A DNA stretch of 64,000 nt from JAAYXS01 sp964550375 (GTDB lineage: Bacteria; Planctomycetota; Phycisphaerae; UBA1845; Fen-1342), in NCBI GenBank assembly GCA_964550375.1, contig CAZJYX010000001.1:186001-250000 (forward strand), in the 5' to 3' direction. Made by a program: the position numbers and the translations under genes. Position 1 is the first letter of the stretch; each line of letters starts with the position of its first letter. The notes under the pieces are model-generated. The model searched no databases. It saw only the letters and a list, made by a program, of their open reading frames with translations, and had not been told where the DNA came from. This document shows, piece by piece, positions 21,148-30,416 of the stretch.

Positions 21148-22305
21148 TCAGTAGCGGATGCGTTTCCGGGCCAGCGCCGCCAGATCATCGAGGCCGGCCA
21201 GGATCTGTGCGATGCGCGGGCCCGCTTGCCCGTCGCCATAGACGCTACGGCCGCGCCGGCGAACCTTCAAGCGCAGGGCGCGGCGCAGGCCGGCGCGCAC
21301 GGCCCGCTCAGACTCCGCCACGCAGATGACCGACGACCCGGCCGGCTCGCGGCCGGCCTGGCGGTCGCCGATGGTGACGGAGGGTGTGCCCGCCAACGGC
21401 GCTTCGATGACGCCGCTCGACGAGTTCCCAACCAGAACGTCAACACTCATCAGCAGCCGCAGGAAGTCATCGCGCGGCAGGGAGCGGTGCGTCGTGATAG
21501 CCGCTCGCTCACTCTCGCGTTCATGTCGGCGAATCGCCCGCAGAACGCCGCTTTGCCCGCGATCCGTGTTGGGATAGATGATGACCCGCTGCAAGCCGGC
21601 GGCGGCGACGGCATCCAACAGTGTGTTCATCGCCCGTTCTTCGACGGCCGGCGGGCGCCCGCTAGCGTGAAATATGACCAGCGCATGTCCCGCCCGGCTG
21701 CGGCGCGGCGGTTGCTCGACCAGCAGCTCGCGCAACCGATCCAGCCCCGGCGCGCCCACGACGTAGACGCGCTCCGGCGTCTCGCCCATGCGCACGAGCC
21801 GGCGGGCGGCGCGGCGTGTGGCGGGAAAATGCACGTGGGCCAGCTTGGTGATGGCATGGCGCAGGCTGTCGTCGAAGTCGCCCGGGGCCACGTCGCCGCC
21901 GTGGACGTGCGCCAGCACGCGGCCCGTAGTGACGGCCGCCAGCGCGCCGGCCATGGCCTCGATGCGGTCGCCCAGCACCAGGACAATGTCGGTGCGGGCC
22001 TGCGCCAAGAAGGCGGCGATGCCGGCCACGCCGCGCGCCAGGCCGGCCGCCTGGTCGAGCGGATCGTCCGAGCCCGTTTGCATGGGAACCTGCGCATCGA
22101 CGCGCCAGCCGTCGCGCGTGATTACATCAGCCGTGCGGCCGAATTCCGGCAGCAAGTGGATGCCGGTCACGACGGTCTGGAGCTTCAGCCGGGGTTCCGC
22201 CGCGATGGCCGTCATGACCGATTGCAGCAGGCCGTACTCGGCGCGCGTGCCCGTGAGGACGGCGACGCGGCGCGGCTGGCGGCGGCTCACGCGATGAGAT
22301 CCCAT
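21148..22305 (-). CDS. neuC: UDP-N-acetylglucosamine 2-epimerase (hydrolysing)
   Basis: A 385-residue NeuC-family enzyme that converts UDP-GlcNAc-type substrates to a free N-acetylmannosamine-type sugar plus UDP, the first committed step to nonulosonic acids. Motifs include VAVLTGTRAEYGLLQSVM at the N-terminus, VLVLGDRIEAMAGALAA, VLAHVHGGDVAPGDFDD with the following HAITKLAHVHFPAT, and GNSSSGVIEAPLAGTPSVTIGDRQAGR, all characteristic. It overlaps neuB; the ATG at 22305 is listed, and a GTG at 22290 that forms GTGA with the neuB stop is an equally good start. The order neuA-neuB-neuC on the minus strand is a single transcription unit. Confidence 0.93.
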   Translation of the reverse strand: MGSHRVSRRQPRRVAVLTGTRAEYGLLQSVMTAIAAEPRLKLQTVVTGIHLLPEFGRTADVITRDGWRVDAQVPMQTGSDDPLDQAAGLARGVAGIAAFLAQARTDIVLVLGDRIEAMAGALAAVTTGRVLAHVHGGDVAPGDFDDSLRHAITKLAHVHFPATRRAARRLVRMGETPERVYVVGAPGLDRLRELLVEQPPRRSRAGHALVIFHASGRPPAVEERAMNTLLDAVAAAGLQRVIIYPNTDRGQSGVLRAIRRHERESERAAITTHRSLPRDDFLRLLMSVDVLVGNSSSGVIEAPLAGTPSVTIGDRQAGREPAGSSVICVAESERAVRAGLRRALRLKVRRRGRSVYGDGQAGPRIAQILAGLDDLAALARKRIRY

Positions 22306-23324
22306 GTCAGTATCGTATCGGACGGCACGTCGGTCGCGACCGTGCGGCCCAGGAGGCTTTCCAGCTCGTCGGGCGGAATGCCGCCGGCGGGACGCTTGAG
22401 CGTGAGCATCTCGGCTGTCAGCGTGGTGCCGGCCGGCACCGGCACGGCGGCCACTACGCTGCGCCCGGCCGCGGCCCGCACGTCCGCTTCCAGATCGGTC
22501 AGACCCAGCGCGCCGCTGCCAAGGGCCAACTCGACGGTGCGGACCGCGCGGACATACTCCGCCAGCCCGGCCGGATCGACCGACATGGCGTGATCGGGGC
22601 CCGCCGCGCTGCGGTCCAGCGTGAAGTGTTTCTCCAGCACGCAGGCGCCGGCGGCCACGGCCCAGGCGCCGGTCTGCATTTCGACGGTGTGATCGCTGAA
22701 GCCGACCGGCCGGCCGAAGGTATCCCGCAATGTCCTGATGGCGCGCAGGTTCGCGGCCGCCAGCGGCGTCGGGTAGCTGCTCACGCAGTGCAGGAGGATC
22801 AGCCGTTCGCCGGCGCCCCAGGTGCGCAGGCGGCCGACGGCGGCCTGTATCTCGCCGGCCGTCGCCGCACCCGTGGAGACAATCAGCGGCAGGCTGGCGT
22901 CGGCCGCACGGCGCAGCAACGGCACGTTGTTCAGGTCGGTCGAGGCGATCTTGAGGGCCGGCACGCCGAGGGCCGTCAGCCGATCCACATCCGCCGGACT
23001 GAAGGGCGTGGCCAGGAACTCGATGTTGCTAGCGCGGCAATGGGCGGCGATGCGGGCCAGGTCGGCGTCCGACAGTTCGAGCCGCGCGAGCATCTGTTGC
23101 TGCGACGCGACGCCGGTCTGTTGCCGCTGGTACTCGGCGGACGCCGCCGCCGCCGTGGTCAGTTCGGCGGCCCGGAAGACCTGGAACTTCACGGCGTCCG
23201 CGCCGGCCGCCGCGGCCACATCCACGAGTTGGAGCGCCAACTCAAGGCTACCATCGTGGTTGACGCCGGCTTCCGCCACTACGTACGTGCGCACCCCGGC
23301 ACCAACTGCCCGCGGGCCGATCAT
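22287..23324 (-). CDS. neuB: N-acetylneuraminate synthase-family enzyme
   Basis: A 345-residue NeuB-type synthase condensing an N-acetylmannosamine-like sugar with phosphoenolpyruvate. The N-terminal TIM barrel has YVVAEAGVNHDGSLELA, AVKFQVFRAAEL, FLATPFSPADVDRL, ALKIASTDLNNVPLL, LILLHCVSSYPTP, VGFSDHTVEMQ and VLEKHFTLDRSAAGPDHAMS. The C-terminal SAF (antifreeze-like) domain follows from about residue 280. The start is the ATG at 23324 (MIGPRAVGAGVRTYV) with GGAAG upstream; the long upstream frame overlaps neuA out of register and is rejected. Whether the product is sialic, legionaminic or another nonulosonic acid cannot be told from this sequence alone. Confidence 0.95.
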   Translation of the reverse strand: MIGPRAVGAGVRTYVVAEAGVNHDGSLELALQLVDVAAAAGADAVKFQVFRAAELTTAAAASAEYQRQQTGVASQQQMLARLELSDADLARIAAHCRASNIEFLATPFSPADVDRLTALGVPALKIASTDLNNVPLLRRAADASLPLIVSTGAATAGEIQAAVGRLRTWGAGERLILLHCVSSYPTPLAAANLRAIRTLRDTFGRPVGFSDHTVEMQTGAWAVAAGACVLEKHFTLDRSAAGPDHAMSVDPAGLAEYVRAVRTVELALGSGALGLTDLEADVRAAAGRSVVAAVPVPAGTTLTAEMLTLKRPAGGIPPDELESLLGRTVATDVPSDTILTWDLIA

Positions 23325-23346
23325 GACTTCCGCGCCATGACCGGGA

Positions 23347-24018
23347 CTAGAGGGCTGAGCAGTGCTCCGGATCGGCCTGTCGCAGCAGGAACTCGGCATG
23401 TTGCAGGTCTTCCGCCGTGTCGATATCCACGCCGCGCGCCCGTGGCATGGGATGAACCAGCGTGCGGGTGGGGCGTCGGTCGGCCAAGTAGTCTTCGACG
23501 TCGTGGATGTAGATGGCGCCGTTAAGGCCGTAGATAACATCTCGTCCCGGCAGAGGTTCGAAGCGGCCGTCCTTGCCGACGCGGCCCAGCCATGACGCCG
23601 GGCGGACCGGTGAGACAGACACGACGGCGCACGGGGCGTTCGCCTCGTACGTGGCCCAGGCCTGCTGAATGTCCTCCGCCGGGCGAAGTGGAGAGGTCGG
23701 CTGGAGAATCATGACGGCTTCGTAGGTTTCGCCGCGCCGCGCTAACCACTGTAGTAAAAAGCGGTTAGCGTCGAGCATGGGCGTGTCGTCGCGGGCCAGT
23801 TGTGCGGGCCGCAGCACGGGGCAGGCTACGTCGAACTCGGCCGCGACGTCCGCCAGCGCGCGGCTGTCCGTGTTGATGTAGACCGCGGAGAGCACGCCGC
23901 TGTCAAGGGCGGCCCGGCAGGTGTAGCTCATTAGCGGCCGGCCGTCGAGCGGGGCGAGGTTCTTGTTCGGCAGCCGTTTCGACCCGGCCCGGGCCGGTAT
24001 GATTCCCACAACATCCAT
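23347..24018 (-). CDS. neuA: CMP-nonulosonic acid cytidylyltransferase
   Basis: A 223-residue cytidylyltransferase of the NeuA family, activating a nonulosonic acid with CTP for glycosyl transfer. It starts VVGIIPARAGSKRLPNKNLAPLDGRPLMSYT, the nucleotide-binding signature, and has VYINTDSRALADVA, MILQPTSPLR, and GVDIDTAEDLQHAEFLL near the C-terminus. The start is the ATG at 24018. It is the first gene of the neuA-neuB-neuC unit; neuB begins 23 bases after its stop. Confidence 0.94.
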   Translation of the reverse strand: MDVVGIIPARAGSKRLPNKNLAPLDGRPLMSYTCRAALDSGVLSAVYINTDSRALADVAAEFDVACPVLRPAQLARDDTPMLDANRFLLQWLARRGETYEAVMILQPTSPLRPAEDIQQAWATYEANAPCAVVSVSPVRPASWLGRVGKDGRFEPLPGRDVIYGLNGAIYIHDVEDYLADRRPTRTLVHPMPRARGVDIDTAEDLQHAEFLLRQADPEHCSAL

Positions 24019-24239
24019 GTTGCACTCACTGTAGGTTCGCGGAGTCGGCCCGCTGACGGCTGGGCGTCGGGCCCTACGGTCGCCAGTCGGCCGAGCACGA
24101 CCAGCGGCAGCACGCGTTCGACCAGCATGGCCATCATCAGCGGGGTCATTCCGTAGTGATATAGATCGACGTGCTGGCGGATTCCTCTGGAGAGGTTTCG
24201 GTGTGTGACGGTCTTAAGGAGGCCGGAGGACGGGTTCAC
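23931..24239 (-). CDS. Doubtful small ORF between mutS and neuA
   Basis: A GTG-started frame of 102 codons. Its first part reads plausibly as protein (HVDLYHYGMTPLMMAMLVERVLPLVVLGRL, an amphipathic-hydrophobic stretch), but the last third overlaps neuA out of frame and looks like shadow. It may be a gene remnant in the 276-base mutS-neuA gap rather than an expressed gene. I do not recognise a family. Confidence 0.2.
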   Translation of the reverse strand: MNPSSGLLKTVTHRNLSRGIRQHVDLYHYGMTPLMMAMLVERVLPLVVLGRLATVGPDAQPSAGRLREPTVSATWMLWESYRPGPGRNGCRTRTSPRSTAGR

Positions 24240-24294
24240 GCCCGCGGTACGATGACGGCCGGCGTGAACCAGGCGGCCGCCCGCTTGAGCCAGC

Positions 24295-26958
24295 TCATTC
24301 GGGTGGCTCCGAGCCTATCTCCGGCATCCCCAGGAGTTTGCGCCACCGGCGGATCACGTCAGCGGCCGACTGCTGGCTGCCCTCGGCCAGCGCGCGCAGC
24401 TCGCGGATGACCACTTCCTCAGGTTCCTCGAACAGCCGCAGTTGACGCTGGCGCCGGCGCTGCACGGCGGCCAGCACGGGCCGCTGAGACTCGCGCGAGA
24501 ACGTCTTCTCAAGCTCGCTGAGGACGGCGTTGGCGCGTTCTAGTACGTCGCGCGGCAGGCCCGCCAGCTTGGCCACGTGCAGGCCATAGCTGCGGTCGGC
24601 GGCGCCGGGCACGATGCGGTGCAGGAACACGACCTGGTCCTCGTACTCCCGCACCTCCACGTTGAGGTTGAACACCGGCTCCAGCAGCTCGCCCAGCTCA
24701 GTCAGCTCGTGGTAGTGCGTGGCGAAGAGCGTGCGGCAGCCGCAGCGCTGCGCGAGGTGTTCAGTGATGGCCCAGGCCAGCGAGATGCCGTCGAAGGTGC
24801 TGGTGCCGCGGCCGACCTCGTCCAGTATGACCAGGCTGCCGCGCGTGGCGTTGTGCAGGATGTTGGCGGTCTCGAGCATCTCGACCATGAATGTCGATTG
24901 CCCGCGGGCCAACTCGTCGCTGGCACCGACGCGCGTGAAGATGCGGTCGATTATGCCGAGGCGCATGCGGCGGGCGGGCACCCAGCAGCCGCAGTGGGCC
25001 AGCAGCGCCAGCAACGCCACCTGGCGGATGTACGTGCTCTTGCCGGCCATGTTCGGCCCGGTGATGAGGGCCAGCGACGCCGCCCCGGCCGCCAGCCGCG
25101 TGTCATTGGGCACGAAGCGCGCATCGAGCGTCTGCTCGACGACCGGGTGGCGGCCCTCCGTGATCTCCAGCACCGGCTCGCCAACGAACTCCGGCGGCAC
25201 GTAGCGCCGCTCCAACGACAGCTCGGCCCAGCCCGCCAGGACGTCGACCTCCGCCAGGGCGCCGGCGGCCTGCTGCAGTGCCGTGATGTGTTGGGCGACG
25301 GCCGCGCGCAGCTCGTTGAACAGCTCGTATTCAAGCTCGTTGGCGCGCGTCTCGGCCGTCAGCACGTCGGCCTCATGGCGCTTCAACTCGTCGGTAATGT
25401 AGCGTTCGGCGTTCTTGACGGTCTGCTTGCGCACGTAGTCCGGCGGGACGCGCTCGCGGTGCGTGTTGGTCACCTCGATGTAGAAGCCAAAGACCTTGTT
25501 GAACGCGACCTTCAGCGATGGGATGCCCGTGCGGGCGCTTTCGCGCGCCTGGAACTCGGCCAGCCACTGCTGGCCGGCACTGCCGATGGAGCGCAGGCGG
25601 TCGAGTTCGGCGTGGAACCCGGGGGCGAAGATGCCGCCCTCACGAACGGTCAGGGGCGGGCTGTCGCTCAGGGCGGTGCCGAGGTGGGCGGCCAGATCGT
25701 CCAGTCCGTCGAGCCGCTCGGCCAGTGCGTCGGCTTCCACCACGCGCAAACCGCGCAGCGCCGCGCGGACTGGCGCCAGGGCGGCCAGCGCGTCCGCCAA
25801 GCCACGCAGGTCGCGCGGCGTGGAACGCTGCACGCCCAGCCGGCCGATGATGCGGCCCAGGTCGCCCATGTCGCGGAGCGCCTGGCGCAGCAGCCGGCGG
25901 GCGTCGGCGTCGTCCCGACAGGCGCCGATGACGCGCTGCCGGGCGCGGATGCGGTCGGCGTCCTTGAGCGGGTAGCACAGCCAGCTACGCAGCAGCCGGG
26001 CGCCCATCGGGTTGCAGGTGCGGTCAACCCCGGCCAGCAGGGACCCCGTACGGGTCTGGGTCCGCAACGTCTGCTCGACTTCGAGCGACCGCAAGGTCGT
26101 CGCGTCCAGGGCCAGGTGTTCGTCCGGCACGCGTCGGCGCGGCGGCTGAATGTGCAGCGCCAGGGTCTTCTGCGTCTCGCGCACGTAGCTCAGCAGGGCG
26201 GCGGCGGCCTGGAGCGACAGGTCGATGCGCTCGAAGCCGAAGCCCTCCAGGCCGGCGGTCTCGAAGTGCTCGCGCAGAAGCTGCGCGGCGCGCGGGGCGC
26301 TGAAGTCGGCAGGGCTGCGCTGGGTCACTGGTACGCCGAGGTCGTCGCGGATTCGGGCCGCGAGCGGATCGCCGCCGGGGGTGGTCGGCTCAGCCAGGAG
26401 AACCTCGGCGGGTTGCAGACGGGCCAGCTCGTTCAGGATGTCGGGCGCCGGGCAGGTCTGCACGACGAAATGCCCCGTGGACAGCTCCAGCGCGGCCAGA
26501 CCCAGCACGCCGCCCTGCGGGCACAGCGCGGCCAGCACGTTGCTGCGACTGCGGTCGAGCAGCCCGTCGTCGGTAAGCGTGCCGGGCGTGACGATGCGGA
26601 CGATGGCGCGCTTGACGACGCCCTGGGCCTGCCGCGCGTCCTCGATCTGCTCGCTGATGGCGACTTTGTAGCCGGCCGCGACCAGCTTGGCGAGGTAGCC
26701 TTCCAGGGCGTGGTGCGGGATGCCGGCCAGGGGGGTCTTGCCGCTGTCGCGGCTGGTCAGCGTGATGCCGAGGACCTTAGCGCCCAGCTCCGCGTCGTCG
26801 TAGAACATCTCGTAGAAATCGCCCATCCGGAACAGCAGAATCGCGTCGGGCGCCTGCTGCTTCTGCTCCCAGTACTGCTGCATCGCGGGCGTGAGCCGGG
26901 CCCCCGCGGGCGGTCCGGCGGCGTGGTTGGTGGTGGTTGTGGCCGGCGTCGTGCCCAC
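24295..26958 (-). CDS. mutS: DNA mismatch repair protein MutS
   Basis: An 887-residue MutS, the mismatch-recognition ATPase. The mismatch-probing segment is ILLFRMGDFYEMFYDDA, near residue 40. The ATPase has Walker A GPNMAGKSTYIRQ, Walker B LVILDEVGRGTSTFDG, and the downstream LFATHYHELTEL. The connector, lever and clamp regions and the overall length are normal. The start is set at a GTG at 26958, because the conserved LTPAMQQYW block would be cut by the ATG at 26883; upstream frame extension overlaps the sugar-transferase gene and is rejected. mutL is not in the window. It is embedded between polysaccharide genes, apparently by chance. Confidence 0.97.
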   Translation of the reverse strand: MGTTPATTTTNHAAGPPAGARLTPAMQQYWEQKQQAPDAILLFRMGDFYEMFYDDAELGAKVLGITLTSRDSGKTPLAGIPHHALEGYLAKLVAAGYKVAISEQIEDARQAQGVVKRAIVRIVTPGTLTDDGLLDRSRSNVLAALCPQGGVLGLAALELSTGHFVVQTCPAPDILNELARLQPAEVLLAEPTTPGGDPLAARIRDDLGVPVTQRSPADFSAPRAAQLLREHFETAGLEGFGFERIDLSLQAAAALLSYVRETQKTLALHIQPPRRRVPDEHLALDATTLRSLEVEQTLRTQTRTGSLLAGVDRTCNPMGARLLRSWLCYPLKDADRIRARQRVIGACRDDADARRLLRQALRDMGDLGRIIGRLGVQRSTPRDLRGLADALAALAPVRAALRGLRVVEADALAERLDGLDDLAAHLGTALSDSPPLTVREGGIFAPGFHAELDRLRSIGSAGQQWLAEFQARESARTGIPSLKVAFNKVFGFYIEVTNTHRERVPPDYVRKQTVKNAERYITDELKRHEADVLTAETRANELEYELFNELRAAVAQHITALQQAAGALAEVDVLAGWAELSLERRYVPPEFVGEPVLEITEGRHPVVEQTLDARFVPNDTRLAAGAASLALITGPNMAGKSTYIRQVALLALLAHCGCWVPARRMRLGIIDRIFTRVGASDELARGQSTFMVEMLETANILHNATRGSLVILDEVGRGTSTFDGISLAWAITEHLAQRCGCRTLFATHYHELTELGELLEPVFNLNVEVREYEDQVVFLHRIVPGAADRSYGLHVAKLAGLPRDVLERANAVLSELEKTFSRESQRPVLAAVQRRRQRQLRLFEEPEEVVIRELRALAEGSQQSAADVIRRWRKLLGMPEIGSEPPE

Positions 26959-27011
26959 ATCCTGAATGTAGTCGACGGCGGCGCGCAACGGAAGCCCCGA
27001 CGCCCGAGTGC

Positions 27012-28421
27012 TCAAGTCTCGTGCTTGCTGAACCAGGCGCCGCCGATGGTCTGCAGCAGTAGGCGGACGTCCAGGCCGACGCTCCAGTTGTTGATGTAAT
27101 GCACGTCGTGCTGGATGCGTTTCTTGAGTGAAGTGTTCCCGCGCAAGCCCTTCACCTGGGCATAGCCCGTCATCCCCGCCTTCATCTTGTGCCGCAGCAT
27201 GTAGCGCGGCACCTCGCGCTTGAAGCGCTCGATGAACTCGGGCCGCTCCGGCCGCGGGCCGACCAGCGACATGTCGCCGGCCAGCACGTTCAGCAGTTGC
27301 GGCAGTTCGTCGAGGCTGCTTCGCCGCAGGAAGGCCCCCAGACGAGTGCGGCGGGGGTCGGCCGCGGCAGCCCAGACCGGCCCGGTCTGCGCCTCGGCGT
27401 CGGGCCGCATCGTGCGGAACTTCAGCATGGTGAACTCGCGGCCGTCGAATCCCATGCGCCGCTGACGGTAGAAGACCGGCCCGCGGCTGGTGAGCTTGAC
27501 GGCGGCGGCGAGCAGCAGCATGGGCACGGCCGCGACGAGCAGGCACGTTCCGCCTACCAGGATATCGAAGCCGCGCTTGATGATGGCGTTCCAGCCGTAG
27601 AGCGGCGACTGGCGCAGCGAGAGGATGGGGATGCCATCGAAGCGGGTGATGTCCGGCCGCATGGTGAAATACGGGTTGATCTCGGGTACCAGGCGGATGT
27701 CGGCCATTGAAGTGCCGAGCGTGGCCAGGATCTGCTCGGCAAGGTGGGCCTGGTCGGCCTGCAAGGCGATGAAGACGGAGTCCACCGGTTCGGCTTCGAC
27801 GATGGCGGCCAGGCGTTCGAGCGGGCCGCGCACGGGAATGCCGCGAAAGGTGCCGGGCTGGTCCGCGGTGCGATCATCTACAAAGTAGCAGACGTGTATG
27901 CCCGTCCAGGGGTGGCGCGCCAACGCGAAGAAGAGGCGCTGGGCGTTGCGCCCGCTGCCGATTATGGCGGCGCTGCGCTGGTTGTAGCCGCGACGGCGGA
28001 GGGCGTGCAGGGCGAGCCGGACAGCGCCGCGCAGCAGCGCGAAGCAGAGAGTGCCGACGATGGCGTACGTGGCGACGAAGGCCCGCGAGATTTTGTAGGT
28101 CTCGGGCATCAGGTAGTCGATGACGATGACGACGATAACAGCGACGAAAAAGGCTTTGACTATGTCGCGCGTCTCGCGAAAGGCCCGGTCGCCGCGGCGC
28201 GGGCGATAGAGTCCGATGCGCGCGAAGACCAGCAGGTGGGCCAGCACGACCAGCGGCAGCATCGGCAGGAACTTGTCACCCAGCGACGGCACGCCCTTCC
28301 CAGGGTCCACGGGCAGGAACGAGAAGCGAATCCAGTAGCTGCCCAGCCAGGCCAGGGCGACGGCGCACGCATCGGCGAGCACCAACAGGATTATCATGGT
28401 CTGGCTGTGCTGCTTGAGCAT
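27012..28421 (-). CDS. Polyprenyl-phosphate glycosyl-1-phosphate transferase (WcaJ-like)
   Basis: A 469-residue initiating enzyme for surface polysaccharide, transferring a sugar-1-phosphate to undecaprenyl phosphate. The N-terminal half has four transmembrane helices (residues about 8-140), followed by a CoA/NAD-binding-like domain (SAAIIGSGRNAQRLFFAL). The catalytic C-terminal domain begins with a further helix at about 275-310 (IIKRGFDILVGG) and carries the family core VFYRQRRMGFDGREFTMLKFRTM, LRRSSLDELPQLLNVL and MSLVGPRPERPEF. The start is the ATG at 28421 with GGAAG upstream. The neighbouring membrane proteins and neu genes suggest a nonulosonate-containing glycan. Confidence 0.93.
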   Translation of the reverse strand: MLKQHSQTMIILLVLADACAVALAWLGSYWIRFSFLPVDPGKGVPSLGDKFLPMLPLVVLAHLLVFARIGLYRPRRGDRAFRETRDIVKAFFVAVIVVIVIDYLMPETYKISRAFVATYAIVGTLCFALLRGAVRLALHALRRRGYNQRSAAIIGSGRNAQRLFFALARHPWTGIHVCYFVDDRTADQPGTFRGIPVRGPLERLAAIVEAEPVDSVFIALQADQAHLAEQILATLGTSMADIRLVPEINPYFTMRPDITRFDGIPILSLRQSPLYGWNAIIKRGFDILVGGTCLLVAAVPMLLLAAAVKLTSRGPVFYRQRRMGFDGREFTMLKFRTMRPDAEAQTGPVWAAAADPRRTRLGAFLRRSSLDELPQLLNVLAGDMSLVGPRPERPEFIERFKREVPRYMLRHKMKAGMTGYAQVKGLRGNTSLKKRIQHDVHYINNWSVGLDVRLLLQTIGGAWFSKHET

Positions 28422-28493
28422 TGGTCTTCCGCCGCGGCCGAGGCTTCGTCATGCCCGCCCGGCCCGCGCGCCTGGTCTGAAGCTGCCCTGTGA

Positions 28494-28709
28494 TTATCCG
28501 CGTCGATCCGGGGGTGGGGCAAGGGGGCCCTTGGCCGGCCGGCCGGCGGACACGCCCCAGACGATTGCCAATGCCACGCCCAGCAACAAGCCGGCCGCGA
28601 ACACCAGCGGCTGCGTGGCCGGCGGCTGTGACGCCGGCAGCCAGTGCGGCACGAGCAGGGCCGCCAACACGACCAGCAGAGCGACATGTCGCATGTAGGT
28701 GCCGGTCAT
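28494..28709 (-). CDS. Small membrane protein, translationally coupled
   Basis: A 71-residue protein with two hydrophobic helices (about residues 8-22 and 34-52) separated by the Pro-rich loop PASQPPATQP, and a polar C-terminus ending PPPDRRG. Its ATG at 28709 overlaps the TGA stop of the upstream membrane protein (ATGA), so coupling is likely. It sits between two glycan-related membrane genes. The function is unknown. Confidence 0.6.
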   Translation of the reverse strand: MTGTYMRHVALLVVLAALLVPHWLPASQPPATQPLVFAAGLLLGVALAIVWGVSAGRPAKGPLAPPPDRRG

Positions 28710-30322
28710 GGGCGCTCCTCCGGCGCACTTACACGGTACACTACCCAGCGGCCGTCGCTGGAGGCAAACACCGGCGCTAGCGCGGGCCAGGCCGCGTAGC
28801 GGCCGCGCAGCGTGACCAACTCCCCGGCGGACGCGGCCCGCTGTAGCAGGTAATCCACGCGGTATTGCCGTGCAAGTTGGTGAAACCGCTGCGGGTCGCC
28901 GGTGCGCAGCAATTCGTTCATAGCCCGCAGGCGGGCGCGCAGATCGACGGCGGGGTTGGTGTGGCCGGGCGACACCACCACGCACTTGCGGCCCGTCAGG
29001 GCGGCGACGATCTGATGGGCGGTGTCCGGCTCACAGACGAAGGTGTCGGCCAGGGTCGTGTTGGTGAGAATCCAGGCGCGCAGCTCGCGCGTGTCAGCCA
29101 ACAGCGGTTCCAGGCTGATGAGGTAGTCGCGCGCCCGTCCCAGGTCACGCAGGCCGGGCGTGAGCGTGAGCGTCATAAGGATAGCGCCTACCAACAGTTG
29201 CATCGCGCCACGGCCTCCGGCCAGACCGGCCGCAACGTGCATAAGCCCAATTGCGGCACACACGCCGATGGCGAATTGGGCGTGCCACTGGAACTCGTGC
29301 GGGAGGAACTGCAGCACGCTCCAGCCGGTCAGCCCGGCCACGTAACCGCCGGCCTGTCCCAGAAGTCCGACCACCAGGTAGGAGACGAGCCAGACAGAGC
29401 CCGGGTGTCGCCGTACGACGCACCACACGCCCAGCAGGCCGGCCGGCACGACCAGCGGCGTGCGAGCCTGGGCGTAGAAGTCCGGCTCGGCCAGTTCCCC
29501 GGCGAAAAAACGCATCAAGCGCGGGTCGCCTGCCTGGATGCCGACCATGTGGATGATGAGCGGCAACGTCAGGGCCAGGGAGACGGCCGCCACGATCAGC
29601 ATCGGCACCAGGAGCGCACGACGCTCGTGCACCGTTTTGCCCGGCCGGCGGGCGCTGGCGGCGAGGACCAAGTCCAGCAGCACGTGGCCGGCGATCGTGC
29701 CGGCCAAGACGATCCCGCACAGCGGGTGAAACCACGTCGCGCCCGCCAGAACCACCCCCGTGAGCATCGGCCAGACGAGACGCCGGCCAGCCGGTTGGGA
29801 AGCGGGATGCTGCTGTGCCTGCCGAACGACGCGCTGCCAGCACAGAAGGCCGAGCAGGTTCAGGCCCAGGCCCTGCGAGCCGGGTACGCCGACGACGCCA
29901 TGCGTCAGCCACCACTGCGATCCGATGAAGACGGCCGGCAGCGCCAGCAGGGCGGTCGCCAGGCCCCAAGCGCGGCGGACGAGCACGAACGTGAAGACCG
30001 GCAGCAGGCCGCCAAGCCAGTAGGCGGCGTACCCGTAGAGGTCCGTGACGGAGCAGCCGGTGATGGCCGACAGGCCGGCGACCAGCAAGGGCCCACCGGG
30101 AGCGTACCAGTACGGCTGGTCCGGCAAGCTTGGATCCGCCCAGAAGCAGCCGGCCCGCATGTTCTGGGCCCAGGCGATGTCGCGGAACGTGTCATAGAGG
30201 ACGGTCCGCTCGCCGGCCGTTACTATGCGGACGACCGCCAGCCAGGCCGCCAGTATCAACACGATAATGGCGGTATCAACGAGTCTGCCCGAGGGGCGGC
30301 GATTTGGGCCCGCAGCGTCCAC
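28706..30322 (-). CDS. Polytopic membrane protein, GT-C/DUF6541-like
   Basis: A 538-residue protein with about ten to twelve transmembrane helices and a soluble C-terminal tail. The first extracytoplasmic loop carries TFRDIAWAQNMRAG and DQPYWYAPGGPLLVAGL, an Asp-Glu-type loop followed by a P-GGP turn that resembles integral-membrane glycosyltransferase relatives. The C-terminal soluble part (LLADTRELRAWILTNT ... VVYRVSAPEERP) resembles tails of bacterial membrane GTs or mannosyltransferase-like proteins. The start is a GTG at 30322. It heads the minus-strand unit leading to the WcaJ-like gene. Substrate and activity are unknown. Confidence 0.7.
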   Translation of the reverse strand: MDAAGPNRRPSGRLVDTAIIVLILAAWLAVVRIVTAGERTVLYDTFRDIAWAQNMRAGCFWADPSLPDQPYWYAPGGPLLVAGLSAITGCSVTDLYGYAAYWLGGLLPVFTFVLVRRAWGLATALLALPAVFIGSQWWLTHGVVGVPGSQGLGLNLLGLLCWQRVVRQAQQHPASQPAGRRLVWPMLTGVVLAGATWFHPLCGIVLAGTIAGHVLLDLVLAASARRPGKTVHERRALLVPMLIVAAVSLALTLPLIIHMVGIQAGDPRLMRFFAGELAEPDFYAQARTPLVVPAGLLGVWCVVRRHPGSVWLVSYLVVGLLGQAGGYVAGLTGWSVLQFLPHEFQWHAQFAIGVCAAIGLMHVAAGLAGGRGAMQLLVGAILMTLTLTPGLRDLGRARDYLISLEPLLADTRELRAWILTNTTLADTFVCEPDTAHQIVAALTGRKCVVVSPGHTNPAVDLRARLRAMNELLRTGDPQRFHQLARQYRVDYLLQRAASAGELVTLRGRYAAWPALAPVFASSDGRWVVYRVSAPEERP

Positions 30323-30416
30323 GGTGGCTAATGTATTGTCGCGCCAGGTGCGAAGGAAGCGGCCGAGCGGCCCGTCGTTGCTTAATGCGAACGCGCGTTG
30401 ACAATGGCATTTCTAG

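Noticed and set aside
24577..27099. 840-residue open frame on the plus strand
   Set aside because: Antisense shadow of mutS.
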